In this document: piece after piece, positions 9,884 to 21,600 of the stretch
How positions within the stretch are numbered: the first letter of the stretch is position 1
Layout of the letters: each line of letters opens with the position of its first letter
Source of the DNA: Rubrivivax rivuli
Lineage (GTDB): Bacteria; Pseudomonadota; Gammaproteobacteria; Burkholderiales; Burkholderiaceae_C
NCBI RefSeq assembly: GCF_004016505.1
Contig: NZ_SACR01000004.1
Location: 372,001 to 436,000, forward strand
Reading direction: 5' to 3'
DNA length: 64,000 bases
Program-made: the position numbers and the translations under genes
Notes under the pieces: model-generated
Told to the model about the DNA's origin: nothing
Databases searched by the model: none
The model's input: the letters and a program-made list of their open reading frames with translations, nothing else

Positions 9884-11275
9884 TCAACACTCGACGATGT
9901 TCACCGCCAGCCCGCCGCGGGCCGTTTCCTTGTACTTGCTCATCATGTCTGCGCCGGTCTCGCGCATGGTCTTGATGACCTTGTCGAGGCTGACGAAGTG
10001 CGTGCCGTCGCCGCGCAGCGCCATGCGCGCGGCGTTGATGGCCTTGACGCTGGCGATCGCGTTGCGCTCGATGCAGGGTATCTGCACCAGCCCGCCCACC
10101 GGGTCGCAGGTCAGGCCCAGGTGGTGTTCCATGCCGATCTCGGCGGCGTTCTCCACCTGCTCCGGCGTGCCGCCCATCACCGCGCACAGCGCGCCGGCGG
10201 CCATGCTGCAGGCCACGCCCACCTCGCCCTGGCAGCCCACCTCGGCGCCGCTGATGCTGGCGTTTTCCTTGTAGAGGATGCCGATGGCCGCGGCGGTGAG
10301 CAGGAAGTCGATGACGCCAGTGTCGTTGGCGCCCGGCACGAAGCGCGTGTAGTAGTGCAGCACCGCCGGCACGATGCCGGCCGCGCCGTTGGTGGGCGCC
10401 GTCACCACGCGGCCGCCAGCCGCGTTCTCTTCGTTCACGGCCAGGGCGTAGAGGTTCACCCAGTCCAGCACCTGCAGCGGGTCGCGCAGGGCCTGCTCGG
10501 GGTGGGCGGTGAGCGCGTCGCGCAGCGGCTTGGCCCGGCGCTTGACCTGGAAACCGCCGGGCAGCACGCCTTCGGTGCGGCAGCCGCGTTCCACGCAGGC
10601 CTGCATCACGCCCCAGATCTTCAGCAGGCCGGCGTCGATCTCGGTGTTGCTTCGCCAGTGGCCTTCGTTGGCGCGCATCACCGCGGCGATGCTGCCGCCG
10701 ATCTCCTGGCAGCGCTGCAGCAGTTCTTCACCACTGCGGAAGGGGTGCGGCAGCACCGTCGTGTCGGGCGCGATGACCTTCTGCTTCGCGCCATCGGCCG
10801 CCACCTCGTCGCTGACGACGAAGCCGCCGCCCACCGAGTAGTACACGCGGCTGGCGAGTTCGGCCCCCTCGGCGTCGAAGGCCGTGAAGCGCAGGCCGTT
10901 GGCGTGGAAGGGCAGGCTCTCGCGGCGGAAGAACTTGAGGTCGTCCTTCTCGTTGAAGGCCACCGCGTGCTGGCCCAGCAACGCGATGCGGCCTTGGCTG
11001 CGCATCGCCGCCAGCAGGGCCGGCACGGCATCCACGTCCACCGTGTCGGGCTCGTGCCCGGCCAGGCCCAGCAGCACGGCCTTGTCGCTGCCGTGGCCCT
11101 TGCCGGTGGCACCCAGGCTGCCGTAGAGCTGGCTGAGCACGCGCGCGGTGCGCTGCAGCAGCCCGTCGTGCGCCAGCCGCAGCGTGAACAGGCGCGCCGC
11201 ACGCATCGGGCCCACGGTGTGGCTGCTGCTCGGGCCGATGCCGATCTTGAAGAGGTCGAAGACGGAAACGGCCAT
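9884..11275 (-). CDS. sdaA: L-serine ammonia-lyase (L-serine dehydratase), iron-sulfur type
   Basis: A 463-residue single-chain enzyme converting L-serine to pyruvate and ammonia. The N-terminal beta domain begins [20 protein letters not shown]. The catalytic alpha domain carries the [4Fe-4S] cysteines: one in EVGCQGEVG, a second 42 residues on in GLTCDPVGG, a third 11 residues later in QIPCIERNA. These spacings match the structurally known family. Its ATG is 10 bp after the gcvP stop, so it is the last gene of the riboswitch-controlled gcvT-gcvH-gcvP-sdaA transcript. The arrangement lets serine made from glycine by the cleavage system plus GlyA (not in the window) be drained to pyruvate. Confidence 0.96.
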   Translation of the reverse strand: MAVSVFDLFKIGIGPSSSHTVGPMRAARLFTLRLAHDGLLQRTARVLSQLYGSLGATGKGHGSDKAVLLGLAGHEPDTVDVDAVPALLAAMRSQGRIALLGQHAVAFNEKDDLKFFRRESLPFHANGLRFTAFDAEGAELASRVYYSVGGGFVVSDEVAADGAKQKVIAPDTTVLPHPFRSGEELLQRCQEIGGSIAAVMRANEGHWRSNTEIDAGLLKIWGVMQACVERGCRTEGVLPGGFQVKRRAKPLRDALTAHPEQALRDPLQVLDWVNLYALAVNEENAAGGRVVTAPTNGAAGIVPAVLHYYTRFVPGANDTGVIDFLLTAAAIGILYKENASISGAEVGCQGEVGVACSMAAGALCAVMGGTPEQVENAAEIGMEHHLGLTCDPVGGLVQIPCIERNAIASVKAINAARMALRGDGTHFVSLDKVIKTMRETGADMMSKYKETARGGLAVNIVEC

Positions 11276-11285
11276 GGCTGCAGAC

Positions 11286-14186
<2,901 letters not shown>

Positions 14187-14236
14187 GGCGGGGTTCCGGC
14201 GTGGGCGGTGGGGCAGCGGGGCAGCAGGGCAGGGGC

Positions 14237-14611
14237 TTACAGGGTCTTCAGCAGCGCGTCGTAGGCCGGCGGGTCCATCAGGCCGTCGAGCTCGGCGGTG
14301 TCGGCCACCTTGACCTTGAAGAACCAGCCGGTGTTCAGCGGGTCGCTGTTGGCCAGCGACGGGTCGTCCTTCAGCGCGCTGTTGATTTCCACCACTTCGC
14401 CCGTCACGGGCATGTAGATGTCGGCTGCGGCCTTCACGCTCTCGACCACGCCGGCGACTTCGCCCTTCTTGTAGCTCTTGCCCACCTCGGGCAGGTCGAC
14501 GAAGACCACGTCACCGAGTGCGTCCTGCGCGTGCGGCGTGATGCCCACCACCGCGGCGGCGGTGTCGGTGGTGTTGATCCATTCGTGGTCGGGGGTGAAC
14601 TTGGTGCTCAT
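14237..14611 (-). CDS. gcvH: Glycine cleavage system H-protein (lipoyl carrier)
   Basis: A 124-residue lipoyl carrier that shuttles the aminomethyl and reduced lipoyl arm among P, T and L proteins. The start at 14611 gives the canonical N-terminus [12 protein letters not shown]; the frame is open much further upstream but that part is not gene-like. The lipoyl-attachment lysine is Lys60 in [19 protein letters not shown]. The C-terminal [23 protein letters not shown] is typical. It sits between gcvT (41 bp upstream) and gcvP (50 bp downstream) in the same transcript. Confidence 0.98.
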   Translation of the reverse strand: MSTKFTPDHEWINTTDTAAAVVGITPHAQDALGDVVFVDLPEVGKSYKKGEVAGVVESVKAAADIYMPVTGEVVEINSALKDDPSLANSDPLNTGWFFKVKVADTAELDGLMDPPAYDALLKTL

Positions 14612-14652
14612 GGGGCGGGGCTCCGGGTGGGGATGGATGGAGAGAGGGAGGT

Positions 14653-15792
14653 TCAGCGCTTGTAGCGGTGGGGGGCAAAGGGCATCGGCGCGATGCGCAT
14701 CGGCAGCTTCTTGCCACGCACTTCGGCATACACCTCGGCGCCGGCCGCGGTGTGGTTCAGCGGCAGGTAGGCCATCGCGATGGGCTGGTTCACCGTGGGG
14801 CCCAGGGTGCCGCTGGTCACCACGCCGAGCCTGTGGCCGTGGGCGTCGACGATGGGTGCGCCTTCGCGCACCGGGGCGCGCTCCAGGCCGACCAGGCCCA
14901 CGCGTTTGCTGGGCGCGGCGCCGGCCAGGTGGCTTTCGATGACGTTCGCACCCGGGTAACCGCCGGCGCGTGCACCGCCAGGGCGGCGAACCTTCTGGAT
15001 GGCCCAGGTGAGGCCGGCTTCCACGGGGCTGGTGGTCTCGGTGATGTCGTGGCCGTAGAGGCACAGGCCGGCTTCCAGGCGCAGCGTGTCGCGCGCGCCC
15101 AGGCCGGCGGGCGCCACCTCGGGCTGGGCCAGCAGCGCTTCGGCCAGGGTGACGGCCTGCTCGGCGGGCACGCTGATCTCGAAACCGTCTTCGCCGGTGT
15201 AGCCCGAGCGCGTGACGAAGCAGGCCGTGCCGGCCAGTTCGAACACGCCGCCGCTCATGAAGACCAGGCCGGCCACGGCCGGGTTCAGGCGCGCCAGCGC
15301 GTCCACGGCCTTCGGGCCCTGCAGCGCCAGCAGCGCACGCTCAGGCATGGGCACCACGCTGCAGCGGTGGCCGATGTGCGTTTGCAGGTGCTTCACGTCG
15401 GCATCCTTGCAGCCGGCGTTCACCACCAGGAAGAGGTCGCCGAAGGCGGCGCGGGCGGCCTCGTCGGGCCGCACCACCATCAGGTCGTCGAGCAGGCCGC
15501 CGCTGGCGTTGGTGAAGAAGGCGTAGCGCTGGCGGCCCACGCCGAGGTCGACGATGTCCACCGGCACCAGCGTCTCCAGCGCGGCCGATGCATCAGCGCC
15601 CACCAGGCGCACCTGGCCCATGTGCGAGACGTCGAAGAGCGCGGCCGATTCGCGGCACTGCTTGTGCTCGGCCATCAGGCCGGCGGGGTACTGCACCGGC
15701 ATGGCGTAGCCCGCGAAGGGCACCATACGTGCGCCCAGGCGTTGGTGCAGGGCGTGCAGGGGGGTCTGGAGCAGGGGGATGTCAGCGGACAC
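14653..15792 (-). CDS. gcvT: Aminomethyltransferase, T-protein of the glycine cleavage system
   Basis: About 379 residues. I place the start at the GTG at 15792 because AAAGG lies 6 nt upstream and the resulting N-terminus (VSADIPLLQTPLHALHQRLG, Met in vivo) fits the family; an ATG 16 codons earlier would reach toward the riboswitch. Features: MVPFAGYAMPVQYPAGLMAEH (folate-binding fold), ALFDVSHMGQVRLVG, SGYTGEDGFEISVP, and LRLEAGLCLYGHDI. The enzyme transfers the one-carbon unit from GcvH to tetrahydrofolate, releasing ammonia. It is the first gene after the glycine riboswitch and so the first to respond to glycine. In-line neighbours are gcvH and gcvP. Confidence 0.97.
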   Translation of the reverse strand: MSADIPLLQTPLHALHQRLGARMVPFAGYAMPVQYPAGLMAEHKQCRESAALFDVSHMGQVRLVGADASAALETLVPVDIVDLGVGRQRYAFFTNASGGLLDDLMVVRPDEAARAAFGDLFLVVNAGCKDADVKHLQTHIGHRCSVVPMPERALLALQGPKAVDALARLNPAVAGLVFMSGGVFELAGTACFVTRSGYTGEDGFEISVPAEQAVTLAEALLAQPEVAPAGLGARDTLRLEAGLCLYGHDITETTSPVEAGLTWAIQKVRRPGGARAGGYPGANVIESHLAGAAPSKRVGLVGLERAPVREGAPIVDAHGHRLGVVTSGTLGPTVNQPIAMAYLPLNHTAAGAEVYAEVRGKKLPMRIAPMPFAPHRYKR

Positions 15793-15861
15793 GGGGAACC
15801 TTTCGAGGGCGTCGATGCAAACACCGCCATGGGAAGCCATGGAAGATGTGCCGGGCCCTCG

Positions 15862-16075
15862 CTGTCCGCTTTACCTGAGAGATTCAGCGCCAGGGCATCG
15901 CGTCGCGACCCCTGGGCCTTGCCCCTTCGGTGGGCCGCCTGTGTGACCTGGCGGCCTCTCTCCAGTGAGGTGAGGAAGTCAGTCCTTTTGCCTGAGCGTT
16001 CGAGGCGACTCTCGTCGCCTCTGCGCCTTCGGCGGCCCCGCACAGCGTGATGCCGGGGGGCTCTCTCCTGACGGC
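15862..16075 (-). ncRNA. Tandem glycine riboswitch
   Basis: On the minus strand, ~70 nt before the gcvT start, two glycine aptamers stand in series. Aptamer 1 begins CAGGAGAGA, contains CCGCCGAAGGCGCA, and closes with CTCAGGCAAAAGGACTGA. Aptamer 2 begins CTGGAGAGA, contains CACCGAAGGGGCAAGG, and closes with CTCTCAGGTAAAGCGGACAG. These are the conserved cores of the glycine riboswitch, and the short linker between aptamers is as expected. Known glycine switches before gcv genes turn expression on when glycine is bound. I did not fold the expression platform between the second aptamer and the gcvT Shine-Dalgarno. Confidence 0.95.
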
Positions 16076-16079
16076 GCGC

Positions 16080-16108
16080 AGTGTATCAGCGGGCCTGCTT
16101 CGCCGATC
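16080..16108 (-). promoter_or_regulatory. Putative promoter of the gcv riboswitch transcript
   Basis: A -10-like TACACT preceded by TGA (minus strand, 16080-16085) lies just before the first aptamer, which would put the transcription start at about 16073. The -35 position falls in GATCGG, a weak match, overlapping the end of the manganese exporter gene. The placement is right, but the support is only positional. Confidence 0.4.
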
Positions 16109-16682
16109 AGAAGAACCGGCCGACGTTGAACAGCGTCAGCACGCCCAGCACCGCGAAGATCAGCGCGGCGATGCCGTGCACCAGCGCCATCTTCACGCGC
16201 CTGGCGATGGCATCACCGAGAAAGACCGCCGGCACGTTGCTGATCATCATGCCCAGCGTGGTGCCCAGCACCACGGCCAGCAGGTCGGGGTAGCGCGCGG
16301 CCAGGGCCACGGTGGCGATCTGCGTCTTGTCGCCCATCTCGGCCAGGAAGAACGCGATGAAGGTGGTGCCGAAGACGCCCCAGCGTGCGGGCTGCTTGAG
16401 CACCTCGTCGCCGTCGATCTTGTCGGGGATGAGCATCCAGGCCGCCATGGCCAGGAAACCCAGGCCGATGACCCAGCGCAGCACGTCAGGGCCCAGGGCC
16501 TGTGCCACCCAGCCGCCCACCGCACCGGCTGCGGCATGGTTGGCGATGGTGGCCACGAAGATGCCCGCGATGATGGGCCAGGGCTTGCGGAAGCGCGCCG
16601 CCAGCAGCATGGCCAGCAGTTGGGTCTTGTCGCCCATTTCGCCGAGGGCGACGACACCGGTGGAGACGAGGAAGGCTTCCAT
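16107..16682 (-). CDS. TMEM165/GDT1 family cation exporter (probable Mn2+ efflux, MneA type)
   Basis: A 191-residue membrane protein with six predicted TM segments in two homologous halves. Each half carries the family signature E-x-G-D-K-T: LGEMGDKTQLL near residues 13-22, and LAEMGDKTQIA in the second half. Bacterial members export Mn2+ (shown for Vibrio MneA), and the yybP-ykoY manganese riboswitch directly upstream supports that substrate here. The ATG at 16682 begins MEAFLVSTGVVALGEM. It is followed by the glycine riboswitch region on the same strand but should be a separate transcription unit. Confidence 0.93.
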   Translation of the reverse strand: MEAFLVSTGVVALGEMGDKTQLLAMLLAARFRKPWPIIAGIFVATIANHAAAGAVGGWVAQALGPDVLRWVIGLGFLAMAAWMLIPDKIDGDEVLKQPARWGVFGTTFIAFFLAEMGDKTQIATVALAARYPDLLAVVLGTTLGMMISNVPAVFLGDAIARRVKMALVHGIAALIFAVLGVLTLFNVGRFF

Positions 16683-16714
16683 GCGATGGGATCCCGGGGC
16701 CGGCAGAAGACGAT

Positions 16715-16863
16715 GGACTGCACCGCCACCCCGGCCCGACCGGAAGGCGTGCAGTCAAAGGTCTTGCCAGGCTGGACGCTGCCCGCGCCATGGTCGTGAG
16801 GACCAAGTGTGTTGACGCGGGCCCCTGCCGGTGGTGGCAGGGCGGCTACTCCCCGATGACGGG
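16715..16863 (-). ncRNA. yybP-ykoY manganese riboswitch
   Basis: The minus strand upstream of the GDT1-family exporter contains both halves of the Mn2+-binding four-way junction. The L1 element is GGGGAGUAGCC (around 16843-16855) and the L3 element is GGCAAGACCUUUGACUGC (around 16752-16769), with helices between them. These two loops are the most conserved parts of the family. Just downstream, GACTGCACGCC can pair with GGCGGTGCAGTC before the start codon, a candidate expression platform. In the known class Mn2+ binding turns expression on, which suits an exporter. Outer boundaries are approximate. Confidence 0.93.
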
Positions 16864-16892
16864 CGCGGCGCCGTTCGAGCGCCGCGGGCCGC

Positions 16893-16921
16893 ATTCTAGG
16901 CGCGCGGCCCCTGCAGCCGCA
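16893..16921 (-). promoter_or_regulatory. Putative promoter of the manganese riboswitch transcript
   Basis: A good -10 hexamer TAGAAT (minus strand, 16893-16898) overlaps the stop codon of the upstream membrane-protein gene and would start transcription near 16886, about 25 nt before the riboswitch core. The -35 region is inside the upstream coding sequence and is poor (TGCGGC). A hairpin GGCGC-N7-GCGCC follows the start. Confidence 0.45.
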
Positions 16922-17624
16922 GACGCACGCCGGCGCGCGCCCACATCAGCGCCAGTGCGCAGAAGCACAGCACGAAGATCAGCGCGCCCCACCACTCGGT
17001 GACGTTCTCGGTGCGCGCCTTGGCCTCGGCCGAGAGCAGCGCCGCAACGATGGCGTTCACCACCCCCAGCGCCACCAGCGTGCAGGCCAGGGCCACGTGC
17101 GTGCGCACCAGCCAGTGCGGCAGCAGAGCGGGCCGCTGCCGCGCCAGCGCCTGCACGCCCTGGCCCAGCAGCAGCATGCACAGGCAGGTGAAGCCGAAGT
17201 ACACCACCGTGCCGTACTGGCGCAGCAGCCGGTAGAGCGCGCCTTCGGTGCCCAGGAAGGTGGCGTAGAGCACCAGCGCAGCCGCCGCCACCACGCCCAG
17301 CGCGGCCATCGTTCGCAGCGCGCGCCGCGCGCCCAGTTCGCCGGCCAGCCAGTGTGCGGCCAGCAGCCACACCAGGCCCTGCAGCGTGGCCGCCGGCAGC
17401 ATCAGCGCGCGGAACAGGTGGTTGGGCAGGTCGTGGCGCGCAGCGCGGCTGATGGAGGTGCAGCCGTCGATGAAGGGGTTGCAGCCCGGCACCAGCTGCA
17501 GCTGCACCGACAGCGCGAAAGCCAGCAGCGCCGCCACCGCCGGCACCAGCCCGGCGGCCAAGGCCAGCGGCCACAGCGGCAGGCCGGCTGAAGAGGGCGC
17601 TTGCGAAGGTGCCATGTCGTGCAT
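16896..17624 (-). CDS. Six-TM integral membrane protein (possibly Frag1/DRAM-like)
   Basis: About 242 residues with around six hydrophobic segments. The segment between TM1 and TM2 reads CNPFIDGCTSISRAARHDLP, with two cysteines and a Ser-Ile-Ser that recall the Frag1/DRAM/Sfk1 family of lipid-remodelling or sensing membrane proteins; this is resemblance only. The C-terminus is a short basic tail. The start at 17624 overlaps the stop of the MipA-like gene by one base (TGATG), so translation is probably coupled; another Met three codons on is possible. The stop codon lies inside the promoter of the manganese riboswitch. Function unknown. Confidence 0.78.
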   Translation of the reverse strand: MHDMAPSQAPSSAGLPLWPLALAAGLVPAVAALLAFALSVQLQLVPGCNPFIDGCTSISRAARHDLPNHLFRALMLPAATLQGLVWLLAAHWLAGELGARRALRTMAALGVVAAAALVLYATFLGTEGALYRLLRQYGTVVYFGFTCLCMLLLGQGVQALARQRPALLPHWLVRTHVALACTLVALGVVNAIVAALLSAEAKARTENVTEWWGALIFVLCFCALALMWARAGVRLRLQGPRA

Positions 17625-18487
17625 CAGAACCGGTGCACGAGCCCGGCATTGACGTTCCAGCCATCGCGTTCACGCACCAGCGGGCTGCTGGCGGCTTCGT
17701 CGATCAGCCGTGTGGCGCTGGCACCGCCGAAGAGCGCCCAGCGCGGCGCGAGTGCGTAGCGCCAGCCGGCGCCCAGCGTGAGATCGCGCAGCCCGGCCGA
17801 CATCGGCGTGACCGGGTAGCCGCTGCGCGCCGCCTGTTCGGGCGTGATGCCGAAGTAGCTCTGCAGGTGCCGCCGGTCGGCCCAGCCCAGCGAGAGCGTG
17901 CCGTTCACAGCCAGCGCGGGGGTGAGCGGCAGGTCGCGGCCGAGCTGGAACTCACCCTGCGTGCCGCCGCCGCGGCCCAGGGCGTCGGTGGTGGTGACGC
18001 TGCGCAGGCGCCAGCCGTCGTCGAGCCGGTAGGTGACGCTCAGCCGCAGGCGCAGCGTGCGGCGCACGTCGCCCAGGCCGCGCAGTTCTTCGCTCTCCGA
18101 TTCACGCCGGCCGCTGTCCAGCCGCAGGCCCAGGCTGCTGCGCAGGCGTTCACCCTGGGCCAGTTCCACGCGCAGGCCGCCACCGCCGGCGGCTTCGGCG
18201 CCGCGAACCGAAAACGCACTGCGGCTGGCCAGGCTGAAGCGCCCCCAGCGCACCGCCAGCCCCGGCGCGAGGCTGGTGTCGCGCTGGGCCGAGCCCGGGT
18301 AGCGAGGGCCGTGGTTGACGACGAAGCCGATGGCCGCATCCCAGGCGCGCGGCGCGGCGCGCTCCACTTCGGTCTCTTCGGTGCTCTGCGCCAGCGCCGC
18401 GGCCCAGGGCCCGGCGGCCAACAGGCCCGCGCAGAAGGCATGGCGCGGGCGCCAGGCAGGGTGGGGCGGCAAGGGTGGCGCTGGCAT
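17624..18487 (-). CDS. MipA/OmpV family outer-membrane protein
   Basis: About 287 residues starting at the ATG at 18487 (MPAPPLPPHPAWRP). It has a hydrophobic signal segment ending near AAALAQS. The mature protein alternates polar and hydrophobic residues as in a beta barrel (for example LAVRWGRFSLASRSAFSV and LRLRLSVTYRLDDGWRL), and ends VNAGLVHRF with the C-terminal Phe used by the Bam machinery. The motif NHGPRYPGSAQRD matches the MipA/OmpV start of the barrel. E. coli MipA is described as a scaffold for murein enzymes, but most family members have no assigned role. The next gene overlaps its stop by one base. Confidence 0.85.
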   Translation of the reverse strand: MPAPPLPPHPAWRPRHAFCAGLLAAGPWAAALAQSTEETEVERAAPRAWDAAIGFVVNHGPRYPGSAQRDTSLAPGLAVRWGRFSLASRSAFSVRGAEAAGGGGLRVELAQGERLRSSLGLRLDSGRRESESEELRGLGDVRRTLRLRLSVTYRLDDGWRLRSVTTTDALGRGGGTQGEFQLGRDLPLTPALAVNGTLSLGWADRRHLQSYFGITPEQAARSGYPVTPMSAGLRDLTLGAGWRYALAPRWALFGGASATRLIDEAASSPLVRERDGWNVNAGLVHRF

Positions 18488-18585
18488 GGCGCGTGATTGT
18501 TCCGGCCTCCCGCCGTGGCACCAAACCGGGCCGCTGTGGCCCCGGGCCGCGCGGTGCCTTGCCGCCCCTCCTTCAGGCCAGGGCG

Positions 18586-19677
18586 TCAGGCGCCTGCCGG
18601 CGCCAGCGGCAGGTTCAGCAGCAGGTTCTGCGGCTTCAGGCGCAAGGTCTGCTCGGCCGTGGCCATCAGGCCCAGGTAGACGGGCTTGCCGGCCACGTCG
18701 GGGTGCATGTCGCGCGGGTGTTCGAAGTCCAGGCGGAACAGGCTGACCAGCCGCGCCAGGCGCTCGGGCGCGACCTCGCGGCCTTCGTACAGGTCGTCCA
18801 TCAGCCGGCTGGCCTCGGCGTCCAGGCCGAGGTGCCAGCGCCATTGCGCGTCGTCGATCTTCTGCAGCGGCGTGATGCGCACCGCCACGCCCAGGAAGTG
18901 CCGCACCCAGCGCGCCAGCATCGCGCTCAGCGCCTTCAGGCCCGAGTGCGCGTTCGTGAGGTGGAAGGCCAGGCCGTGGCCGAGCTCCTGCTTGATCTCG
19001 TGCGTGAGGTCGAGCAGGAAGATGTGCCGCCCGGCCGGCTTGGCGGCTTCGGCCCAGTAGGCGGCCCGGTTGTCGTGTTCGGCGCCGGCCTGCAGCACCT
19101 GCAGTTGCGCCGCCTTCAGCGGTTGCGCGGCCTGGGCCAGCAGGCGGCCGAGGTCGCCGAAGCCGTGGGTCTCGCGCTGCAGGTCCAGCGTTTCCTTGTC
19201 GCCGGCGAGCTGGCGGCCGTCTTGCACGCTCAGCCGCTGGGTGCGGAAGAACATCTCGGCCGCGCGCGCCTCGAAGGCGTCATCACCGCCTTCCAGCAGG
19301 CCGCGCACCACGGCCTGCACCACCACGTCGATGAAGATCGGCGGCACACGGATGCTGCCGCTGCGCCACAGGCCCAGCAGCCAGGCCTCCAGCGTGCCAG
19401 CCTGCAGCAGCGCGTCGCGCAGGGCCAGGAAGTGGCCGTAGTTCTCGCGCGCGTCGGCGTCCTTCAGTGCGGCCAGTTCGGCCGCGGGCACGGGCCGCAG
19501 CGGGTCGGCGGCCAGCGCCTGGTGCAGGCGGGTCTCGGCGCGGCAGCTTTCGGGCACCAGCGCCAGTTCGGGCCGGGCCAGCCAGGCGCCGAGCCAGGCC
19601 GGGGTGGGCTGCAGCCAGCCCTGGGGGTTGCGTTGCAGCAGCGTGTAGCCGCAGGCGGGCCAGAAGTCGGGGTTCAC
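18586..19677 (-). CDS. Conserved hypothetical protein (DUF6352-like)
   Basis: About 363 residues. I place the start at the GTG at 19677, giving (V/M)NPDFWPACGYTLLQRN; the frame is open further upstream but that part is not protein-like and runs into the divergent nitroreductase gene. The protein is soluble with no signal peptide and no obvious catalytic motif. Conserved-looking blocks are GSIRVPPIFIDVVVQ, FFRTQRLSVQDG, FLLDLTHEIKQELGHGLAFHLTNAHSGLKA and LFRLDFEHPRDMHPD. I believe it belongs to the betaproteobacterial family annotated as DUF6352. I cannot assign a function. Confidence 0.8.
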   Translation of the reverse strand: MNPDFWPACGYTLLQRNPQGWLQPTPAWLGAWLARPELALVPESCRAETRLHQALAADPLRPVPAAELAALKDADARENYGHFLALRDALLQAGTLEAWLLGLWRSGSIRVPPIFIDVVVQAVVRGLLEGGDDAFEARAAEMFFRTQRLSVQDGRQLAGDKETLDLQRETHGFGDLGRLLAQAAQPLKAAQLQVLQAGAEHDNRAAYWAEAAKPAGRHIFLLDLTHEIKQELGHGLAFHLTNAHSGLKALSAMLARWVRHFLGVAVRITPLQKIDDAQWRWHLGLDAEASRLMDDLYEGREVAPERLARLVSLFRLDFEHPRDMHPDVAGKPVYLGLMATAEQTLRLKPQNLLLNLPLAPAGA

Positions 19678-19792
19678 GGTGGTGGGGGTGGTGCAGTCGT
19701 GCGCAGGATGCGCGGCCGATTGTCGTGCGGCCGGCCGGCCCCCGCCCCGGCCTTGGCATGATGCGGGTTCATCCGACCGCCCGAGCCCGCCC

Positions 19793-20635
19793 TTGACCGA
19801 CGCCGCCGCCCCCCCGCCTGCCGCCCCCGAGGCCGGCCCGACCGCCCAGGCCTTCGCCCGCCTGATGCAGGCGCACCGCTCGATCCGCCAGTACAAGCCC
19901 GACCCCGTGGACAGCGCCTTCATCGACCGCGTGCTCACCGAGGCCTGGGCCGGCAGTTCGTCCAGCGGCAACCTGAACATGGTCTCGGTGGTGAAGAGCT
20001 TCGATGCCGCGCGCCGTGCCCACCTGTGCACGCTGCACGCCGGCCAGCCCATGGTGCGGCAGGCGCCGCTGGTGCTGACCTTCTGCGCCGACACCCACCG
20101 CACGCGGCAGTGGCTGGCGCAGCGCCAGGCCCGGCCGGGCTTTGCCGATTTCCACAGCTGGCACGTGGCGGCTTTCGACGCGATGATCCTGGCGCAGACC
20201 ACGTCGCTGGCGCTGGAGAGCCACGGCCTGGGCATCTGCTACATGGGCACCACCATGAGCTCGATGCGCACCATCGCCGACTTCCTGGAACTGCCGCCGC
20301 ACTGCCTGCCCGTCACCAGCCTGGTGGTGGGCTGGCCCGACGAAGCCCCGGCGCAGCGCGACCGTCTGCCGCCGCAGGCCTGGATCCACGAAGAGCGCTA
20401 CCACCGGCCCACGCCGCAGGACATCGACACCCACTTCGCGCAGCGCGAGCAGCGCGGCCGCGAGCGCTACCTGGCCGTGGGTCCCGAGATGGTGACCGCG
20501 TGGCAGCAGCACGGCATCACCTCGCTGGCGCAGTACTACACCAGCCCCATCAAGTACGACCCCGACGTGCTGGCCGAGAACTCGGCCGCCATCGAAGCCG
20601 TGCTGCGCGAGCGCGGTTTTCTCGCGCCGGGATGA
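19793..20635 (+). CDS. Nitroreductase-family FMN oxidoreductase
   Basis: About 280 residues if the TTG at 19793 is the start; an internal ATG at ~19865 would remove the Pro/Ala-rich leader, so the exact start is uncertain. The FMN-binding start of the fold is MQAHRSIRQYKPDPVD, followed by GSSSSGNLNMVSVV and later LALESHGLGICYMGTTMS, the second phosphate/FMN region. Nitroreductase-fold enzymes use NAD(P)H and FMN to reduce nitro groups, quinones or flavins; the natural substrate here is unknown. It is divergent from the DUF6352-like gene (about 115 bp between starts) and converges on the outer-membrane gene 22 bp downstream. Confidence 0.87.
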   Translation: MTDAAAPPPAAPEAGPTAQAFARLMQAHRSIRQYKPDPVDSAFIDRVLTEAWAGSSSSGNLNMVSVVKSFDAARRAHLCTLHAGQPMVRQAPLVLTFCADTHRTRQWLAQRQARPGFADFHSWHVAAFDAMILAQTTSLALESHGLGICYMGTTMSSMRTIADFLELPPHCLPVTSLVVGWPDEAPAQRDRLPPQAWIHEERYHRPTPQDIDTHFAQREQRGRERYLAVGPEMVTAWQQHGITSLAQYYTSPIKYDPDVLAENSAAIEAVLRERGFLAPG

Positions 20636-20657
20636 AGCGGCCCCGGCGCTGTAAGCC

Positions 20658-21515
20658 TCAGAAGGCCAGGCGCACTGCCACGCGCGGCCCCGAGAGTTGG
20701 TAGCGGCCCTCTTCGTTGCCGCCGAAGATGTCATCGTCGGGCGTGGACGTGCCGCTCAGGCGCCAGTAGGCGGCCTCCACGCCGATATAGGGGCTGGGCT
20801 GCCATCGCAGCCCCGCGCGCAAGTGCGTGCTGCGGGAACTGCGCTCGCGCAGGTGGTCCACGCGGGCATCGACATGCAGCGTCGCGGCAGGCCGTGCGCT
20901 GAAGAACAGGCCCAGCAGCGGCAGCAGGTCGGCGTTCAGCAGGTTCGACTGGTAGCTGGCGCTGGGCAACTGGTAGCGCACGCGGTCGCGCACCGAACCC
21001 CCGCCGAAGCGCACGCCGAACTCGGTGTCACCGCGCTGCAGCAGCGCCAGGCCGCCAGCCACGCTGGTGTACGAGAAGCGCTGCGTGGGGCTCACGACGG
21101 TGCCGGCGGGCACGGTCTGGCCGAAGATGAGCAGGTTGCGTTGTGTCGCGGTGGTTGCGCGGCGCTCGTTCTCCAGTCGGTCGACGCTGAGGTGCCAGGC
21201 CAGGCCGATGAGGCGGGTGTAGCCGAGCGTCGTGATGTCGCTCTTGCGGCGCAGGCCGAAGTCGCTTTCCAGGCTGAAGGCTTCGCCCAAGCCGCCGCTG
21301 AAGGTGCTGTTGCGCAGGCCGGCCTGCACGCGGTGGTCTTGCGTGGCCTGCCACAGGCCGATGTCGAAGAGGTTGCGCGGGCCGCTGCGGGCGGCGGGCA
21401 CCTCGAAAGCCTGGGCGCAGACCGGGGCCGTGCAGGCCATGGTGGCCAGGCCCCAGGCGGCCAGTTGAGTGGCGAGCGCGGGCCTGCGCAGCGGCGGTGT
21501 GGAACGGTGATTCAA
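20658..21515 (-). CDS. Putative outer-membrane beta-barrel protein
   Basis: A 285-residue protein with a clear Sec signal peptide (hydrophobic core LAAWGLATMACTA, cleavage near VCAQA). The mature part is built of amphipathic strands such as FSYTSVAGGLALLQRGDTEF, LHVDARVDHLRER and THLRAGLRWQPSPYIGVEA, and ends GPRVAVRLAF with terminal Phe. No family motif is recognised. Length and strand pattern suggest a barrel of about ten to twelve strands. It lies 85 bp after a Cache-domain hybrid kinase on the same strand and may be co-transcribed with it. Function unknown. Confidence 0.75.
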   Translation of the reverse strand: MNHRSTPPLRRPALATQLAAWGLATMACTAPVCAQAFEVPAARSGPRNLFDIGLWQATQDHRVQAGLRNSTFSGGLGEAFSLESDFGLRRKSDITTLGYTRLIGLAWHLSVDRLENERRATTATQRNLLIFGQTVPAGTVVSPTQRFSYTSVAGGLALLQRGDTEFGVRFGGGSVRDRVRYQLPSASYQSNLLNADLLPLLGLFFSARPAATLHVDARVDHLRERSSRSTHLRAGLRWQPSPYIGVEAAYWRLSGTSTPDDDIFGGNEEGRYQLSGPRVAVRLAF

Positions 21516-21600
21516 GCGTGAACTCCCTGGTTGCTGAACAAGCGCATGGCGGCCCGCGTCTGCGCGCGGTGGGGCGGCCGGTGTCGCGCCGGGGCGCAGT

